The notes under the pieces are model-generated. The model was given only the letters and a program-made list of their open reading frames with translations. It ran no database searches and had not been told where the DNA came from. Both the position numbers and the translations under genes were made by a program. Of a stretch of DNA of 64,000 bases, positions 51,475 through 62,261 are shown one piece after another (position 1 is the stretch's first letter; each line of letters opens with the position of its first letter). Source of the DNA: Schaalia sp. HMT-172 (GTDB lineage Bacteria > Actinomycetota > Actinomycetes > Actinomycetales > Actinomycetaceae); NCBI RefSeq assembly GCF_030644365.1, contig NZ_CP130058.1, positions 806,001-870,000 on the forward strand, given 5' to 3'.

Positions 51475-54117
51475 CTACTTCCGCCGCTTGGCGCGGTTCG
51501 TGGGCTCGGCATGCAGCGGGTCCTCGGGCCACGGGTGCTTGGGGTAGCGCCCGCGTAGCTGCGCGCGCACGTCCCGGTAGGGGCCCGCCCAAAACGACGT
51601 CAGGTCGGAGGTGACCGCCGCGGGGCGCCCCGCCGGGTCCGTCAAGTGCAGCACCAGGGGAACGCGCCCGTCCACGAGCCGGGGCGTGTCCGTCCACCCG
51701 AAGGCCTGCTGGACGCGCAGGGTGAGCACCGGGTGCGGTCCGCTCCAGTCGATGGGGCGCGTACCCCCGGAAGGAATCGGGAGCTTCTCGGGCGCCAGCT
51801 CGTCCAGGCGAGCAGCCTGCGGCCACGGCAGCATCGAGCGCAGCGCGTCCAGCATCGACACCGAGGAGAGGGGAGCTCCTGACGCGAGGCGCCGCCCCCA
51901 CGGGGTCAGCCACTGGTGCGCGCTGCCCGCCAGGGCCTCGTCGGACACGTCCGGCCAGGGTGCGCCGAGCGCCTCGTGCAGCGCGCGCATGCGCTCGCGC
52001 AGGGACGAGGCCTCCTTGCCCCAGCCGAGCTCGCCGAGCCCGCGCGCGGCCAGGTGATCGGCCACCAGCGCGGTCGCTTCCTCCTCGCTCAGGGCGCGCG
52101 CGGGGGAGGAGGACAGGGGGATCGCTCCGATGCTGCGCGTGCGGGTTGCGCGCAGCACACCCTTGTCGATCGACGCGTCCGTGCGGGTCGCCAGCAGCGC
52201 CGCGCCGGCGGCCAGCGCGTCCTCCTCGGATAGTGGCACGGCCGCGAGGATGCGCGCGTGGCGCGAGGCTGGGGCGCGGTCGATGGATGCGACCGCCAGC
52301 CACTCCTGGCCCTCCAGGGCAGAACCGGCGGGCAGTTCGGCGCCCACGCCTCCGGCGAGAATGTACGCGGACGAGGCCGGGCGACGCCGCGCGATCCACT
52401 GCGGGTAGGCGAGCGCGCAGGTCAGGGCCAGTTCATCCTCGCGGGTGCGCGCGCCCGGCCGCCTCTCCGGGGAGTCGCCCGCACGACGCGCGTTGGAGCG
52501 CGTCGCGTCGGGGGCGTCCACGTCGGGCAGGTCGAGCCCCGCCGACTCGTTGTCCCTCAGCCTGGAGGCGAGACGCGTCAGGCGCGCCTCCGTCTCCGTG
52601 ATCCGGGCCGCCTGGGCGCGGCCGAGGCCCGCGTCCCCGCCGCGCCCGATCCGGCGCTCCACGCCGCCCAGGTCGGCACCCGGCGCGCGCACGTCCTCCG
52701 ACAGGAGGGCCACGAAGCGCGCCGCCTTCGACGCGCCGATGATGCCGCTCGCCGCCAGGAGGGCCCTGCCCAGCGGCGGGTCCAACGGCAGCGCCGCCAG
52801 GGTGCGGCCAAGCGCGGTGGCGGCCCCGGCCTCGTCGATGGCCCCCAGGGAGGACAAACGCTCCCCGGCGACCTCCCACGTGCCCTCGGGTGGAGCGTCC
52901 AGCAGGGCGAGCTCCTCTACCGGCGTGCCCCAGGCGGCGACCTGTAGGCGCGCGTCCGTCAGGTCCCGCGTCGCGATGCCCGGCGCGGACTGCGCGGGCC
53001 TGCGTGCCACGTCGACTGAATCCATGACGCGCACGGCGACGCCCGGGCCGGTGCGCGCGGCGCGGCCCGCGCGCTGCTCCAGGCGCGCGAGCGAAGCGGG
53101 GACCGTCACCAGGGAAGACAACGAGCGCCCCGCGTCGAAGCGCGGCTCGCGCGCCAGGCCCGCGTCCACCACGACGGACACGCCCGGAACCGTCAGCGAC
53201 GACTCGGCAATCGAGGTCGACAGGATGACGCGGCGACCGCTCGCGGGGGTCAGTGCCCGGTCCTGCTCGGCGGCGCTCAGCTGACCGTGCAGCGTCAACA
53301 CGTCCACGCCGGGCAGGCTCAGCGCCCGGCGCACGGCCTCGATCTCGCCCACGCCCGGCAAGAACACGAGGACCGAACCCTCGGTGGCCGCGACCGTCTC
53401 CTCGACCGTGCGCGCCACGCGCGCCAAGAACTCGCGGCGCACGCCCACGCGATCCTTCCCGATCGCCCCCACGGCCTCCACGCCGCGCGGCGGGGGCGCG
53501 TAACGCAGCTCCAGAGGGTGGATATCGCCCGGAATATCAACGAGCACGGGCTCCTCGCCCGTCGAGGTGCGCAGCCAGGAAACCGTGCGTGAGGCCTCCA
53601 GCGTCGCCGACGTCAGGGCGATGAACAGGTCCTCGCGCAGCGCCGCACGCGCATCCAACGCGAAGGCCAGGGCCAGGTCCGTGTCCAGGTCGCGCTCGTG
53701 AAACTCGTCGATGATGATCCCCGCCACGCCCGGCAGCTCCGGGTCGCGCTGTAAGCGGCGCAGCGCCACGCCCGGCGTCACCATCTCCACGCGCGTGCGC
53801 CCACTCACCCGCGAATCCCCGCGCACCGAGTAACCGACCTGCCCCCCCACCTCCTCGCCCAGCAGGCGAGCAATCCGGCGGGCGGCGGCCCGTGCGGCCA
53901 CACGGCGCGGCTGAGTGACCAGCACCCGACCGGCCGAGGCCTCGTGCCCGGCCAGTGCGACCGCCACCGTGGGCGGCAGCAGCGTCGTCTTACCCGTGCC
54001 AGGGGGAGCGGTCACCACGGCGCACGCACCCGGGCGCGCCGCCGCCGCGATATCGCCCAGCGCGCGCGTCACCGGCAGCTGTGGCGGGTGTGAAACGAGT
54101 TCTTCGAGGGTGGGCAT
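51475..54117 (-). CDS. hrpB: ATP-dependent helicase HrpB
   Basis: This 880-residue DExH-box helicase has Walker A (APPGTGKTTLLPPTV), QPRRVAARAAARRIA, the DEFH box (IIIDEFHERDLDTD), the SAT motif (LTSATLEAS), the helicase C part with ILSTSIAESSLTVPGV and QRAGRAARTGPGV, and the HrpB-specific C-terminal region ending LRGRYPKHPWPEDPLHAEPT. It probably acts on RNA or DNA; its role is poorly defined. Confidence 0.92.
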   Translation of the reverse strand: MPTLEELVSHPPQLPVTRALGDIAAAARPGACAVVTAPPGTGKTTLLPPTVAVALAGHEASAGRVLVTQPRRVAARAAARRIARLLGEEVGGQVGYSVRGDSRVSGRTRVEMVTPGVALRRLQRDPELPGVAGIIIDEFHERDLDTDLALAFALDARAALREDLFIALTSATLEASRTVSWLRTSTGEEPVLVDIPGDIHPLELRYAPPPRGVEAVGAIGKDRVGVRREFLARVARTVEETVAATEGSVLVFLPGVGEIEAVRRALSLPGVDVLTLHGQLSAAEQDRALTPASGRRVILSTSIAESSLTVPGVSVVVDAGLAREPRFDAGRSLSSLVTVPASLARLEQRAGRAARTGPGVAVRVMDSVDVARRPAQSAPGIATRDLTDARLQVAAWGTPVEELALLDAPPEGTWEVAGERLSSLGAIDEAGAATALGRTLAALPLDPPLGRALLAASGIIGASKAARFVALLSEDVRAPGADLGGVERRIGRGGDAGLGRAQAARITETEARLTRLASRLRDNESAGLDLPDVDAPDATRSNARRAGDSPERRPGARTREDELALTCALAYPQWIARRRPASSAYILAGGVGAELPAGSALEGQEWLAVASIDRAPASRHARILAAVPLSEEDALAAGAALLATRTDASIDKGVLRATRTRSIGAIPLSSSPARALSEEEATALVADHLAARGLGELGWGKEASSLRERMRALHEALGAPWPDVSDEALAGSAHQWLTPWGRRLASGAPLSSVSMLDALRSMLPWPQAARLDELAPEKLPIPSGGTRPIDWSGPHPVLTLRVQQAFGWTDTPRLVDGRVPLVLHLTDPAGRPAAVTSDLTSFWAGPYRDVRAQLRGRYPKHPWPEDPLHAEPTNRAKRRK

Positions 54118-54158
54118 GGCTCAATATTCCAGGAGGGAGAGATACTGTGGGTGTGCTT

Positions 54159-54281
54159 TCATCGCGTAGAGCTGCCGTTTTTTCGCAGCATGTCAACGTC
54201 GTACCCTGCTTCTGCCTCTGCGACCCACGCATCGATCCGGTCCTCGCTGACAGCTTCTCCGTGCACGGTCTGTTTGTTCAT
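54159..54281 (-). pseudogene. Short antitoxin-like fragment without a toxin
   Basis: This 40-codon frame begins MNKQTVHGEAVSEDRIDAWV and continues with AEAEAGYDVDML. It aligns with the N-terminal part of the RHH antitoxin at 21404 (VTDEQIQAWADEAERGYDL) but stops before the ribbon-helix-helix region, and no toxin gene follows. It is probably a remnant of an RHH-toxin pair lying between the divergent hrpB and phoH genes. Confidence 0.5.
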
Positions 54282-54348
54282 ACACACAGGCTAATACGAA
54301 GGTGATGAGGGTGAGGAAGATGGGGCGGCAGAGTAGAATGAAAGCAGT

Positions 54349-55397
<1,049 letters not shown>

Positions 55398-55401
<4 letters not shown>

Positions 55402-55847
55402 CCGAGGTCATCAACGAGACCGACTACGAGATCAACGAAGCCGAGTTTTCCGCACTGGCCGACTACGTGCTCGACCAGATGCACGTCAGCTCCGACGCGG
55501 AAGTGACCATCATTTTCATCGAGCCCGAACCGATGGAAGACCTCCACGTGCGCTGGCTCGACCTGCCCGGCCCGACCGACGTCATGAGCTTCCCCATGGA
55601 CGAGCTGCGCCCCGGCACCGCCGACCACCCCACGCCCCCCGGCACGCTCGGCGACATCTGCATCTGCCCGCAGGTCGCCGCCCGCCAGGCCGCCGAATCC
55701 GGCCACAGCGCCGCCGAGGAAATGCTCCTCCTGGCCACGCACGGCATGCTGCACCTGCTCGGCTACGACCACGCGACCGACCCCGAGCGCGAAGTCATGT
55801 TCGCGCTCCAGCGCAAGCTCCTGCTCACCTTCCTGGCGACCCGATGA
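55398..55847 (+). CDS. ybeY: Endoribonuclease YbeY
   Basis: This 149-residue protein contains the zinc site HGMLHLLGYDH (HGxxHLxGYDH) and the upstream TDVMSFPMDE motif. YbeY is a single-strand RNase that matures 16S rRNA 3' ends. ATGA overlaps link it to phoH and to the CorC gene. Confidence 0.95.
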
Positions 55848-57202
55848 CCCTCACGCTTCCCCTGGAGGCGTCCCCGGCCTCGCCGATCCTGGACGTGCCC
55901 TCGATCGCCCTGCTGGTCCTAGCGCTCATCTCCCTGGCCTTCGCCTCGCTCGCCCAGTGCGTCGAACAGGCCATACAGCGCCTGACCCTGGCCGGCGTCG
56001 AAGACCTGATCGAGGAGGAACGACGCAACGCGCGCCTCCTGTACGGCCTCGTCGAACGCCGCCGCCGCACGCTCCTGTCGCTGCGCGCGTTCCGTACCTT
56101 CTGGCAGGTCGTCTACGCCGTCATGGGCACGATCGTCCTGGTCGCCACGCGCCTGCCGTGGTGGGGTGTCGCCCTCATCGCCGTCAGCGTGATCGCGGCG
56201 CTCCAGCTGGTCTTCGTCTCGTTCCTGCCCGCTCAATGGGGTGCGCGAAGCCCCGAGGGCATCGCTCTGGCGGGCACCAGATTCGCGGGCCGCCTCGCGC
56301 GCCTGAGCCACCTGGCCGACCCTGTCCTGAAGCGGCTGCGCTCCTCACGCCCCGCCCCCGAACCCACCGAGGCGCAGGTGCGCGCCGAGCTGATCTCCGA
56401 CCTGCGCGAGATCGTCGACGAGGTCGGCGAACCCGAAAGCTTCGAGGAAGAGGACCGCGACATGGTCCGCTCCGTCCTCGACCTGGGGCACACCCTCGTG
56501 CGCGAGGTCATGGTGCCGCGCACCGACATGGTCACCATCGACGCGGACACCCCCGCGGCCTCCGCACTGCGCCTGTTCGTGCGCTCCGGCTTCTCGCGCG
56601 TGCCCGTCGTCGGCGACGACGTGGACGACATCCGCGGCATCCTGTTCTTCAAGGACCTCGTCTCCCGCTGGGAGGCCACCGGCGGCCAGCTGGACCTGCG
56701 CGCCGAGCAGATGATGCGCCCCGCCGAGTTCGCAGTCGAAATGAAGCCAGCGGACGACATGCTGCGCCAGATGCAGGCCGAACGCTTCCACATGGCCATC
56801 GTCATCGACGAATACGGCGGCGTCGCGGGCCTGGTCACCCTCGAGGACATCCTCGAGGAGGTCGTCGGCGAGCTCACCGACGAGCACGACCGCCACTCGA
56901 TTGAGCCCGAGGAAACAGAGCCGGGCGTCTGGCGCGTCCCCTCGCGCTTCCCGATCTCCGAGCTGGGCGAGCTCCTCGACCGCGAGATCGAGGACGAGGA
57001 CGTCGACTCCGTCGGCGGCCTGCTCGCCAAGGCGATTGGGCGGGTTCCCCTGCCCGGCGCGACCGGTACACTCGCCGGCGTTCTCATGACGGCGGAAGAG
57101 GCGCGCGGACGCCGCCGGCAAGTCTCCACGATCCTGTGCCGCCTAGACCCCGACTCTCCGCTCATCACCGACCCCAGCCCCGCCGACGACAAGGACAACT
57201 GA
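55844..57202 (+). CDS. CNNM/CorC-family membrane protein with CBS domains
   Basis: This 452-residue protein has N-terminal membrane helices (CNNM domain, about 15-140), two CBS domains (VMVPRTDMVTIDADTPAA and IVIDEYGGVAGLVTLEDILEE) and a C-terminal CorC_HlyC domain (GVWRVPSRFPISELGELL). Members affect Mg2+ or Co2+ homeostasis. The position between ybeY and era is widely conserved. Confidence 0.92.
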   Translation: MTLTLPLEASPASPILDVPSIALLVLALISLAFASLAQCVEQAIQRLTLAGVEDLIEEERRNARLLYGLVERRRRTLLSLRAFRTFWQVVYAVMGTIVLVATRLPWWGVALIAVSVIAALQLVFVSFLPAQWGARSPEGIALAGTRFAGRLARLSHLADPVLKRLRSSRPAPEPTEAQVRAELISDLREIVDEVGEPESFEEEDRDMVRSVLDLGHTLVREVMVPRTDMVTIDADTPAASALRLFVRSGFSRVPVVGDDVDDIRGILFFKDLVSRWEATGGQLDLRAEQMMRPAEFAVEMKPADDMLRQMQAERFHMAIVIDEYGGVAGLVTLEDILEEVVGELTDEHDRHSIEPEETEPGVWRVPSRFPISELGELLDREIEDEDVDSVGGLLAKAIGRVPLPGATGTLAGVLMTAEEARGRRRQVSTILCRLDPDSPLITDPSPADDKDN

Positions 57203-57203
57203 C

Positions 57204-58433
57204 ATGCGATTCCCCTCCGACGACGAACTCATGGCCGGCCCCAACGCCCTCGGGGACGCGCGCATCGAGGTGGCATCCGACGCCGCCGATCCGGAAGCCG
57301 ACGCTCGCGCCCAGATCGAGGCCGGCCTCGGCGACGGCACTGAGGCCGAGGCCGGGGCGCAGCCCGGCGATGGCGAGGATTCTGAGGACTCCGAGGCGGA
57401 CGAGGACTACGACGACCTTGAGGGCCTGGAGGATGAGGAAGACGCCGACCTCGACGCCTTCGAGGCGCTGACCTCGCTGGCATCCCTGCGCGAGGACGCG
57501 GCCGCGACCATCGAAATCCCGGACTTCCCCGAGGACTTCCGCGCCGGCTTCGTCTCCATCGTCGGGCGCCCCAACGTCGGCAAGTCGACCCTGACGAACG
57601 CGCTGGTCGGACGCAAGATCGCGATCACGTCTGGGCGCCCCGAGACGACGCGCCACAACATCCGCGGCATCGTGCACGGCGAGGGCTACCAGCTGGTGCT
57701 CGTGGACACCCCCGGATACCACCGGCCGCGCACGCTGCTCGGTAAGCGCCTCAACGACATGGTGCGTGAGGCCCTCTCCGAGGTCGACGTCGTGCTCTTC
57801 TGCCTGCCCGCCGACCAGCGCATCGGCCCCGGCGACCAGTTCATCGCCCGCGAGCTGCGCTCCGTCAAGCGCCCGATCATCGCGGTGGCCACCAAGTGCG
57901 ACGCCGTGCCGCGCGAGCGCGTCATGAAGCACCTGCTCTCCATCGAGAAGCTGGGGGAGTGGACCGCCATCGTGCCCGTCTCCTCCGTGGAGGGTAAGGG
58001 CATCGACCACCTGCGCGAAGTGCTGGCGCAGACGGTGCCGCTCTCGCCGCCGCTCTACCCCGACGGCGACGTCACCGACGAGTCGCGCGACACCCTCATC
58101 GCCGAATTCATCCGCGAGGCTGCCCTGGAGGGCGTGCGCGACGAGCTGCCGCACTCCCTGGCCGTCCAGGTCGAGGAAATCATCGAGCGCCCCCGCCGCG
58201 AGGGCGACGACCGCCCGCCCATGCTTGACATTCATGTGAACGTGTACGTCGAGCGCGACTCCCAAAAGGCCATCATTATCGGCCGCAAGGGAAGCCGCCT
58301 CAAGCAGATCGGCACCCAGTCCCGCGCCCACATCGAGGAGCTGCTGGGCCGGCGCGTCTACCTGGACCTGCACGTGCGCACCGCCAAGGACTGGCAGTCC
58401 GACCCGAAGATGCTGGGACGATTGGGGTTCTGA
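57204..58433 (+). CDS. era: GTPase Era with an acidic N-terminal extension
   Basis: This 409-residue protein is longer than typical Era (about 300) because of about 110 N-terminal residues rich in Asp and Glu (DSEADEDYDDLEGLEDEEDA). The GTPase core has GRPNVGKSTL, DTPGYHRPR and ATKCD. The C-terminal KH domain (AIIIGRKGSRLKQIGTQSR) binds the 3' end of 16S rRNA. It acts in 30S assembly and follows the CorC gene by one base. Confidence 0.94.
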   Translation: MRFPSDDELMAGPNALGDARIEVASDAADPEADARAQIEAGLGDGTEAEAGAQPGDGEDSEDSEADEDYDDLEGLEDEEDADLDAFEALTSLASLREDAAATIEIPDFPEDFRAGFVSIVGRPNVGKSTLTNALVGRKIAITSGRPETTRHNIRGIVHGEGYQLVLVDTPGYHRPRTLLGKRLNDMVREALSEVDVVLFCLPADQRIGPGDQFIARELRSVKRPIIAVATKCDAVPRERVMKHLLSIEKLGEWTAIVPVSSVEGKGIDHLREVLAQTVPLSPPLYPDGDVTDESRDTLIAEFIREAALEGVRDELPHSLAVQVEEIIERPRREGDDRPPMLDIHVNVYVERDSQKAIIIGRKGSRLKQIGTQSRAHIEELLGRRVYLDLHVRTAKDWQSDPKMLGRLGF

Positions 58434-58434
58434 C

Positions 58435-60900
58435 ATGCCCAGCGTCATCCGCGTGCGCGGCGCCCGCGTCCACAACTTGAAGAACGTGGACGTTGACGTT
58501 CCCCTGAACGAATTCGTCGCGGTCGCGGGCGTGTCCGGGTCGGGCAAATCCTCCCTGGCCCTGGGCACGCTCTACGCGGAGGGGTCGCGGCGCTACCTGG
58601 AGTCCCTGGCGACCTACACGCGCCGACGCATCTCCCAGGCTGCCAAGGCCTCGGTCGACGAGGTTGCGCACGTGCCCGCCGCGCTCGCGCTGCGCCAGCG
58701 CCCGGGTGTACCCGACGTGCGTTCCACCTTCGGCACGGCGACGGAGCTTCTCAACCACCTGCGCCTCCTGTTTTCGCGCGCGGGCTCCTACCTGTGCCCG
58801 AACGGGCACCGCGTCCCGCCCTCGCGAAACGTGGCCCTAGAAGTGCCTCTCACGTGCCCGCAGTGCGCGGAGTCCTTCTACGGCCTCGGTGCGGAGGAGA
58901 TGGCCTTCAACTCGGGCGGCGCGTGCCCCGTCTGTGAGGGGACGGGCGTCGAGCGCGTCGTCAACCGGGCAGCCCTCGTGCCCGACGAGTCCCTCACTAT
59001 TGACGAGGGGGCGGTCTCCTCGTGGGGGTCCCTCATGTGGAAGCTCATGAAGGACGTCGCCCGTGAGATGGGCGTGCGCACGAACGTGCCCTTCCGGGAC
59101 CTGAGCGATGCGGAGAAGGCGATCGTCTACGAGGGGCCCGCCGAAAAACGCCACATCGTCGTCGCCACCAAGACGGGCGGCGCGGAGCTGGACTTCACGT
59201 ACTTCAACGCGGTGGCTACCGTTGAGAACGCCCTGTCGAAGGCGAAAGACGAGAAGGCCCTCGCCCGCGTGGAAAAATACCTCATCACCCGCACGTGCCC
59301 CGCGTGCGACGGCACGCGCCTGGGGGAACGTGTACGCTCCACATTGATCGAGGGCATCGACCTGGGCGAGGCCTCTCGCCTGACGCTCACGGAGCTGCGC
59401 GAGTGGGTCCAGCGCGTCCCCGGCCTCGTTCCGGATGAGGTAGCTCCCATGGCCCGCGTCATCGTCGACGAGATGATCGAGCCGATGCAGCGCCTCGTCG
59501 AGCTCGGCCTGTCCTACCTGTCTCTCGACCGCGCGTCCTCGACGCTGTCCAACGGTGAGCGTCAGCGCGTGCAGCTCGCGCGCGCCGTGCGCAACCGGAC
59601 GACCGGGGTCCTCTACGTCCTCGACGAGCCGACCATCGGCCTGCACCCCTCCAACGTCGACGGGGTCCTAGCGATCATTCGTGAGCTCATTACTGACGGG
59701 AACTCCGTCGTCGTCGTCGACCACGACACGCGGGTTCTGGAGGCCGCCGACCACCTCATCGAAATCGGGCCGGGAGCTGGCGCGGACGGCGGTCGCGTCA
59801 TCTTCCAGGGTGCCATCGACGAGGCCTTCCACGCCCCCGCTTCTCGCATCGGCCCGTACATGGCTGGGCTGCGTCGGGTTGAGCGTGTCGCGGGGGAGTC
59901 GGGTCGGGGCGCAGATCACGACGGTCGCGGCGCGCTTCACCTGGAGACTTCGCAGATACACACGGTGCGGCCCCTGAGCGTGGACGTACCCGTCGGCTCG
60001 CTGACGGCCGTCACGGGCGTGAGCGGGTCGGGCAAGACGACGCTCGTGCTGGAATCGTTGGTTCCCGCGCTGCGTGCGCGCCTCGCGGGTGAACCGCTGC
60101 CCGCGCACGTGCGCGACGTGGACGGCGCCGGTATCTCACGGGTCAACCTGATCGACGCGACACCCATCGGCGTGAACGTGCGCTCGACCGTGGCGACGTA
60201 CTCTTGCGTCCTCGACGAGCTACGCCGGGCGTTCGCGCGCACTGAGGAGGCGCGGGCCGATGGGTTGAAGCCAGGTGCATTCTCCTACAACACGGGTTCG
60301 CTTCGATGCCCCACATGCGACGGGACCGGGCAGATCACCCTGGACGTGCAGTTCCTGCCCGACGTGGACATTGAGTGCACCGAGTGTCGGGGGAGCCGCT
60401 ACGGTGCGCAGGCTGCGTCGATTCTCCGCGATGGGTTTTCGTTGCCGGATATTCTGGCGATGAGTGTCGACGAGGCCCGGGTTGCCGTGCGCGGCCTGAA
60501 GAAAGCAGGCGCTCTCCTCGAGACGCTGTCCGGCCTTGGTTTGGGCTACCTGACGCTCGGCGAGGCGACGCCCGCTCTGTCCGGTGGCGAGGCGCAGAGG
60601 CTCAAACTGGCCTCGGAAATGGGGAGGCAGCAGGACGGCACGCTCTTCGTTTTCGACGAGCCGACCATCGGCTTGCACCCCGATGACGTGCAGGTCCTCA
60701 TTGACGTGCTCCAGCACCTCATCGAGCGGGGAGCGACCGTTCTCGTCATCGAGCACGACCTGGACCTGATCCGTTGCGCCGACTGGGTCATCGACATGGG
60801 GCCGGGCGGCGGAATTGAGGGCGGCCGCATCGTCGCACAGGGGACGCCGACCGATATTGCAGCCAACGAGGCCTCGGTGACGGGCCGCTATCTGCGCTGA
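58435..60900 (+). CDS. Short UvrA-like ABC ATPase (UvrA2/DrrC type)
   Basis: This 821-residue protein has two ABC cassettes (VSGSGKSSLALGTLYAEGSR and GVSGSGKTTLVLESL) with signature motifs LSNGERQRVQLARAV and LSGGEAQRLKLASEM. Zinc-finger cysteines are visible (CPQCAESF, CPVCEGTG, CPTCDGTG and ECTECRGSRY). It is about 130 residues shorter than housekeeping UvrA, and the region after the first Walker A is compact, suggesting that the UvrB-binding domain is missing as in UvrA2 paralogues. It begins one base after era. Roles in DNA-damage or antibiotic tolerance are inferred from the family. Confidence 0.88.
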   Translation: MPSVIRVRGARVHNLKNVDVDVPLNEFVAVAGVSGSGKSSLALGTLYAEGSRRYLESLATYTRRRISQAAKASVDEVAHVPAALALRQRPGVPDVRSTFGTATELLNHLRLLFSRAGSYLCPNGHRVPPSRNVALEVPLTCPQCAESFYGLGAEEMAFNSGGACPVCEGTGVERVVNRAALVPDESLTIDEGAVSSWGSLMWKLMKDVAREMGVRTNVPFRDLSDAEKAIVYEGPAEKRHIVVATKTGGAELDFTYFNAVATVENALSKAKDEKALARVEKYLITRTCPACDGTRLGERVRSTLIEGIDLGEASRLTLTELREWVQRVPGLVPDEVAPMARVIVDEMIEPMQRLVELGLSYLSLDRASSTLSNGERQRVQLARAVRNRTTGVLYVLDEPTIGLHPSNVDGVLAIIRELITDGNSVVVVDHDTRVLEAADHLIEIGPGAGADGGRVIFQGAIDEAFHAPASRIGPYMAGLRRVERVAGESGRGADHDGRGALHLETSQIHTVRPLSVDVPVGSLTAVTGVSGSGKTTLVLESLVPALRARLAGEPLPAHVRDVDGAGISRVNLIDATPIGVNVRSTVATYSCVLDELRRAFARTEEARADGLKPGAFSYNTGSLRCPTCDGTGQITLDVQFLPDVDIECTECRGSRYGAQAASILRDGFSLPDILAMSVDEARVAVRGLKKAGALLETLSGLGLGYLTLGEATPALSGGEAQRLKLASEMGRQQDGTLFVFDEPTIGLHPDDVQVLIDVLQHLIERGATVLVIEHDLDLIRCADWVIDMGPGGGIEGGRIVAQGTPTDIAANEASVTGRYLR

Positions 60901-61204
60901 CGGGGCCATCATTACCGGCTCGGCGCCCTGTGCCTGGGCTGGTTGTGGCGGTGAGTGGTTCGGTTTGCCAGTTCCGCGTTTGTTCTTGTGTGTTGGGGCG
61001 CTGCACCCGATCCGTAGGCAATGCACCTCTTCTGTTCGGGTGCAGTGCCCCATATCGGGTGCAGTGCCCCTGTGCTTCTGGCAGTTGTGGTGGCCGGGGA
61101 TGTGGGCGTCTTCTGGGCTTGAGTTTTCTTGTGGGCTTGTACGTCTTCTGGGCTTGTACGTCTTCTGCGTGGGTTCTTCGTGGCCTCGCGTTGTGGTTCC
61201 TCAG

Positions 61205-61319
61205 AAATGTCGCATGCAATTCCCATGTAAACATTTCAAACATTGAAATCACATCGTTGGAATTGCAACGTTTTGGGGTGCTGGAGAAAGTTCGGTCACC
61301 CGAATTGCATGCGACTTTT
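61205..61319 (+). repeat. Palindrome-ended repeat element, copy 6
   Basis: AAATGTCGCATGCAATTCC and CGAATTGCATGCGACTTTT enclose ATTTCAAACATTGAAATCA and CGTTGGAATTGCAACGTTTT. The left flank (CGCGTTGTGGTTCCTCAG) resembles that of copies 1 and 5. It is one of the best-preserved copies, about 33 kb from the nearest other one. Confidence 0.88.
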
Positions 61320-61535
61320 GGGTGATGAGGTGCCCGAGGCGAACTCCTGTGTGCGGACGTCGGTCCACGACACGGTCCACGATCTCTGGGACGCTTTGAC
61401 CTGTCAGGCTCAGCTGCGATGTCGTGGTTTGCGGTGCCCCCGTAGGACCCAGCTGTGCATTGAGGAGCTGCGGGTGCGACCCATAGGACCCAGCTGCCAT
61501 GCCCCGGCACAGAACGACGAAGAAGGCATAACGCA

Positions 61536-61565
61536 GCGCCCGGCTGCGCAATGGCAGCCGGGCGC
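61536..61565 (-). terminator. Terminator of the lut operon
   Basis: GCGCCCGGCTGC and GCAGCCGGGCGC form a perfect 12-base stem, 24 bases past the lutC stop. Confidence 0.8.
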
Positions 61566-61588
61566 GTGACGTTGTCAGAGCGAGACGA

Positions 61589-62260
61589 TCACTTGACGAT
61601 GACGACTCGCAGGAAGCGGGGGCCGTGCACGCCGTTGACGCGGACCAGCTCGATGTCGGAGGTCGCCGAACCGCCGGCGATCCAGGTCATCGGACGGGTC
61701 GGGTTCTTTCCGAGGATGTCCACCGCCTGGGGGACCGTGGGCACGATGTCGGAGGCCTTGAGGACGACGACGTGGGTGTCGGGCACGAGCGAGATCGCGC
61801 GGCGACCCTGGTCGGGCTCACCGTCGAGGACGATAGTGCCCGAGATGGAGATCGCGACGCGGCAGCGCGTGACGACCGCGTTGATCTCGTCCAGCTCCAG
61901 CGTCGGGATGGCCTGCTCGCGGCTGTCCTCGCGGACCGTGCGACCGTCGCGGGCGGCGGCCTTCTTGAAGGCGTCGTCCAGGCCGGTCGGCACGACGACG
62001 GAAGAGGCCTTCTGGTCGGCCAGGAACGTCGAGATCGCGTCGGCGACCTCGGACTCCTTGGAGACCACGACGACCTTCGCCGAGTAGTCCTCGAGCTTCT
62101 CGATCATTTCCTCGATGACGGCCTGCGAACCGGGCGCGTGCTCGGTGGAACGAATGTAGTCGCGGGGGATCGGGCGCACGGGACGGCCCTGCTGGGAACG
62201 GGAGATGGCGTCGCGTGCGCGCGCCAGAATCGCGGTCTTCGCGTCCATGGTGGTGGTCAT
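61589..62260 (-). CDS. lutC: Lactate utilization protein C (LUD domain)
   Basis: This 223-residue protein has an LUD domain (KVVVVSKESEVADAISTFLA near residue 70, GTIVLDGEPDQGRRAISLVP, HVVVLKASDIV and AGGSATSDIELVRVNGVHGP at the end). LutC works with LutA and LutB to oxidise L-lactate to pyruvate. AGGAGG lies inside the lutB end, and two bases separate the genes. Confidence 0.92.
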   Translation of the reverse strand: MTTTMDAKTAILARARDAISRSQQGRPVRPIPRDYIRSTEHAPGSQAVIEEMIEKLEDYSAKVVVVSKESEVADAISTFLADQKASSVVVPTGLDDAFKKAAARDGRTVREDSREQAIPTLELDEINAVVTRCRVAISISGTIVLDGEPDQGRRAISLVPDTHVVVLKASDIVPTVPQAVDILGKNPTRPMTWIAGGSATSDIELVRVNGVHGPRFLRVVIVK

Positions 62261-62261
62261 G

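Larger units (their letters stand above)
60901..61588. other. Gene-free region between UvrA2 and lutC
   Basis: The region holds repeated GGTGCAGTGCCCC units (61035-61080), a GGGCTTGTACGTCTTCT repeat (61133-61170), palindrome-ended element copy 6 and two related segments with TAGGACCCAGCTG (61443 and 61484). I see no gene or RNA. Confidence 0.6.

Noticed and set aside
60930-61325. 131-residue frame after the UvrA-like gene
   Set aside because: It is built from short tandem repeats and repeat copy 6, with no ribosome binding site or motif.
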